A DNA stretch of 6,200 bases. It comes from Burkholderiales bacterium. GTDB taxonomy: Bacteria > Pseudomonadota > Gammaproteobacteria > Burkholderiales > Burkholderiaceae_C. The translations under genes and the position numbers were made by a program. Of this stretch, positions 5,184 to 6,200 are shown piece by piece (position 1 is the stretch's first letter; every line of letters starts with the position of its first letter). The stretch covers positions 1-6,200 of the forward strand of contig SYDB01000153.1 in the NCBI GenBank assembly GCA_005786815.1, written 5' to 3'. Under the pieces are notes generated by a model. The model was not told where the DNA came from. It made no database searches and was given only the letters and a program-made list of their open reading frames with translations.

Positions 5184-5990
5184 ATGCCCGTCGCCTCCAA
5201 ATCCAAAAAGCCAGCGCCCCAAAAGGCAGTCAAAAAAGTTGCACCAAAAGCTGCCGCCAAACCTGCAACCAAGGCAGCCGCGAAACCAGTAGCCAAAGCA
5301 AAACCAGTCGCCAAAAAAGCAGCTGCAAAACTTGTAGCGAAGTCGCCAGCCAAACCAGTTGCCAAAACTACAGCAAAGCCTGCCGCCAAGCCTGTGGCTA
5401 AACCTGCTCCAAAAGTAGTTTCAAAAGTGGCCGCTAAACCAGCTGCCAAAGCGGTTCCCGCAAAAGCTCCCGCCAAAAAGCCAGCCGTCGTCGCGCACGC
5501 CCCCAAATCCACTGGCAAAAAAGCTGCTAAATTTGCAGCCAAAGGCAAAGCCGGCAAAGGCTTAGACGACACAGACTTGAGCGACATCGAAGCCGACCTC
5601 GAAGGCGAAGAAGTTGCGACTGCCGAAAAAGTAAAACCCCTGCGCATGAAGATCAGCAAGGCGAAAGAGCGCGCCTTGATGAAAGAATTCGGCCTTGATG
5701 AGACCGTGCTGTCTGAAGAAGACATGCAAAAACGCCGCCAACGTCTCAAAACCCTGATCAAACTCGGTAAGACACGCGGCTATTTGACCCACGGTGAAAT
5801 CTCTGACCACTTGCCCGACAAACTGGTCGACGCAGAAACCATGGAAGTCGTGATCTCCATGTTGAACGACATGGGCGTAGCCGTTTACGAACACACACCA
5901 GATGCGGAAACCCTGCTTCTGAACAACAACCAGATTGGGAAACTGAAGAATGGAGTCTTCAACGGACTCACCAATCTCAAGATATTGTAA
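5184..5990 (+). CDS. rpoD: RNA polymerase primary sigma factor RpoD, N-terminal part, broken by fusion to foreign DNA
   Basis: The 268-residue frame begins as the housekeeping sigma factor, which directs RNA polymerase to most promoters. It has AGGAG (5174-5178) five bases before the ATG. Residues 5-126 are a repetitive Ala/Lys/Pro tail. An acidic stretch (about 127-148) follows, then region 1.1, the autoinhibitory domain (about 181-245), with RLKTLIKLGKTRGYLTHGEI and VISMLNDMGVAVYE as clear hallmarks. Native sequence ends in DAETLLLN (240-247). Beyond about residue 248 the protein is no longer RpoD: residues 250-268 complete an animal-type leucine-rich repeat, and the frame stops at TAA (5988-5990). 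Regions 1.2 to 4, including all promoter-contacting parts, are missing, so the product could not work as a sigma factor. The stop codon is part of a splice-donor-like GTAAGT, so it is probably not a real protein end. Identification as rpoD is firm; the right-hand boundary is a junction, not a gene end. Confidence 0.9.
   Translation: MPVASKSKKPAPQKAVKKVAPKAAAKPATKAAAKPVAKAKPVAKKAAAKLVAKSPAKPVAKTTAKPAAKPVAKPAPKVVSKVAAKPAAKAVPAKAPAKKPAVVAHAPKSTGKKAAKFAAKGKAGKGLDDTDLSDIEADLEGEEVATAEKVKPLRMKISKAKERALMKEFGLDETVLSEEDMQKRRQRLKTLIKLGKTRGYLTHGEISDHLPDKLVDAETMEVVISMLNDMGVAVYEHTPDAETLLLNNNQIGKLKNGVFNGLTNLKIL
5199..5561 (+). repeat. Ala/Lys/Pro-rich low-complexity repeats in the rpoD N-terminus
   Basis: About 120 residues are built from degenerate units such as AAKPVAK, AKPAAKPVAK and KAPAKK, resembling histone H1-like tails. 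At DNA level the units are diverged (varied GCC/GCT/GCA and AAA/AAG codons), so this is an old protein-level repeat, not a fresh tandem duplication. The tail is strongly basic, is likely disordered and lies before region 1.1. Similar tails occur on RpoD of Burkholderiales (recollection). Its function is not established from the sequence. Confidence 0.85.
5915..5930 (+). other. Junction between bacterial rpoD and eukaryotic-type DNA
   Basis: Upstream of 5915 the sequence reads as RpoD region 1.1. Downstream of 5930 it reads as an LRR exon. The bases between encode Leu-Leu-Asn-Asn-Asn, which fits both an RpoD 'ETLLLNN' and an LRR 'LxLxxN' core, so the exact breakpoint is hidden in up to about 16 bases of shared sequence. 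The frame stays open across it, which is expected when both partners encode the same residues in the same frame there. Confidence 0.7.
5915..5986 (+). CDS. Animal-type leucine-rich-repeat exon (one 24-residue repeat)
   Basis: Read in the rpoD frame, residues 244-268 match the typical LRR pattern LxLxxNxIxxLxxGxFxxLxxL with every key position filled: Leu244, Leu246, Asn249, Ile251, Leu254, Gly257, Phe259, Leu262, Leu265, Leu268. The FNGLTNLKIL ending is typical of extracellular LRRs of animal proteins (Toll-like, LGR-like, Slit-like). Counting back from the donor at 5987, a 72-base unit starts exactly at 5915. Both ends fall after the second base of a Leu codon, the phase-2 pattern known for animal genes in which each LRR is one 72-base exon. 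The expected acceptor AG at 5913-5914 is absent because that side is bacterial. GC in 5931-5986 is about 41%, already below the bacterial genes. The repeat is clear; parent gene and species cannot be named. Confidence 0.72.
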
Positions 5991-5992
5991 GT
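5987..5992 (+). other. Candidate eukaryotic 5' splice site
   Basis: GTAAGT is the consensus spliceosomal donor. It falls precisely where a conserved phase-2 intron would interrupt the LRR, splitting the last Leu codon TT|G. AT-rich DNA begins immediately after. The apparent rpoD stop codon TAA (5988-5990) lies within it. A six-base match alone would be weak; the coincidence with repeat boundary, phase and composition shift makes it credible. Confidence 0.65.
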
Positions 5993-6115
5993 CTCTTATG
6001 AATTTTTTATTTTGTCGATATTACTGTCTTTCGTCAGCCTAGAGTTAGTACGGGTTAAAGGACAAACTGGTGCTTCTTAAAGTAAAAGCCGTTACTTTAA
6101 TAGTACATTTTTACA

Positions 6116-6140
6116 TTACATTATTACTGTTACATTATTA
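6116..6140 (+). repeat. Short direct repeat TTACATTATTA
   Basis: TTACATTATTA occurs at 6116-6126 and again at 6130-6140 (14-base period), with a partial TTACA copy just before at 6111-6115. This looks like simple, microsatellite-like AT-rich sequence, in keeping with non-coding eukaryotic DNA. No function is implied. Confidence 0.6.
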
Positions 6141-6200
6141 TCAGAAAAATATACCTCGTAAAGTTCCGCTCTTGTCCTTATTCTAATGATTAGAAGGCAA

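Larger units (their letters stand above)
5987..6200. other. AT-rich intron-like DNA without bacterial genes
   Basis: GC is about 31% (67 of 214 bases by hand count), against a clearly higher level in the bacterial genes to the left. It contains T-runs, A/T-rich short repeats and stops in all frames. I see no coding region, RNA gene, ribosome site or bacterial promoter context that I would trust. It is best read as the start of an intron in a eukaryotic LRR gene. Confidence 0.6.

Noticed and set aside
4984..5292. Possible leader peptide or small gene starting TTG before rpoD
   Set aside because: Rare start codon, no ribosome site, compositionally odd, and it overlaps the rpoD start out of frame.
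5141..5761. 206-codon Ala/Leu-rich frame antisense to rpoD
   Set aside because: Its composition is simply the reverse complement of the Ala/Lys repeats in RpoD; there is no independent support.
5184..5990. A genuine new bacterial sigma-LRR fusion protein
   Set aside because: The LRR ends exactly at a splice-donor consensus and AT-rich DNA follows. The protein would lack all functional sigma regions, and no LRR domain of useful size is encoded. A junction of two genomes explains more with less.
6164..6200. Possible splice acceptor: pyrimidine-rich stretch, TTCTAAT branch-like motif and AG at 6192-6193
   Set aside because: The AG is only a few bases from the branch-like motif, and the seven bases after it do not restart an LRR in the required phase, so I do not call an intron end.

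Overview
The window is mostly a stretch of betaproteobacterial chromosome, probably order Burkholderiales and closest in feel to Comamonadaceae. This rests on the style of the phasin, on DnaG and RpoD in the conserved dnaG-rpoD order, and on an alanine/lysine-rich N-terminal tail on RpoD that I recall from this group. The assignment comes from recognising protein families, not from a search. The last ~285 bases are different: an animal-type leucine-rich-repeat (LRR) exon, a GTAAGT splice-donor sequence and AT-rich, intron-like DNA.

Layout. Bases 1-311 (minus strand) hold the 5' part of a histone-deacetylase-family gene that runs off the left edge. A divergent intergenic region leads to a phasin gene (499-1041, plus), which ends in a strong intrinsic terminator. 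A patatin-like phospholipase, probably a lipoprotein, lies convergently (1130-2134, minus); its stop codon sits in the T tract of that terminator. A divergent regulatory region (2135-2267) carries a likely sigma70 promoter and a striking palindromic operator in front of a short-chain dehydrogenase of the HSD10 / 3-hydroxyacyl-CoA dehydrogenase type (2268-3026). DNA primase dnaG follows after only 14 bases (3041-4897). A consensus-like promoter and a ~200-base leader precede rpoD (from 5184).

How the genes fit together. Phasin, an acyl-CoA-type dehydrogenase and a lipase-like protein suggest carbon-storage and acyl-chain metabolism, but they are not one operon. dnaG and rpoD are the core of the classic macromolecular-synthesis operon. 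Here the dehydrogenase gene sits directly upstream of dnaG, so a catabolic promoter may feed into primase expression.

Main observation. The rpoD reading frame is normal through region 1.1 (to about residue 247). It then changes, inside a Leu/Asn-rich stretch shared by both partners, into one complete 24-residue animal-style LRR. That repeat ends in a phase-2 position followed exactly by GTAAGT, and GC content then falls to about 31% (hand count of 5987-6200). The LRR exon would be exactly 72 bases. No bacterium could live with this rpoD as its only copy. The window is therefore either a chimeric assembly of bacterial and host/eukaryotic DNA (more likely, because all the bacterial genes are intact) or a recent insertion of bacterial DNA into an animal genome through a short shared sequence. 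Beyond this junction I see no undescribed multi-gene system.
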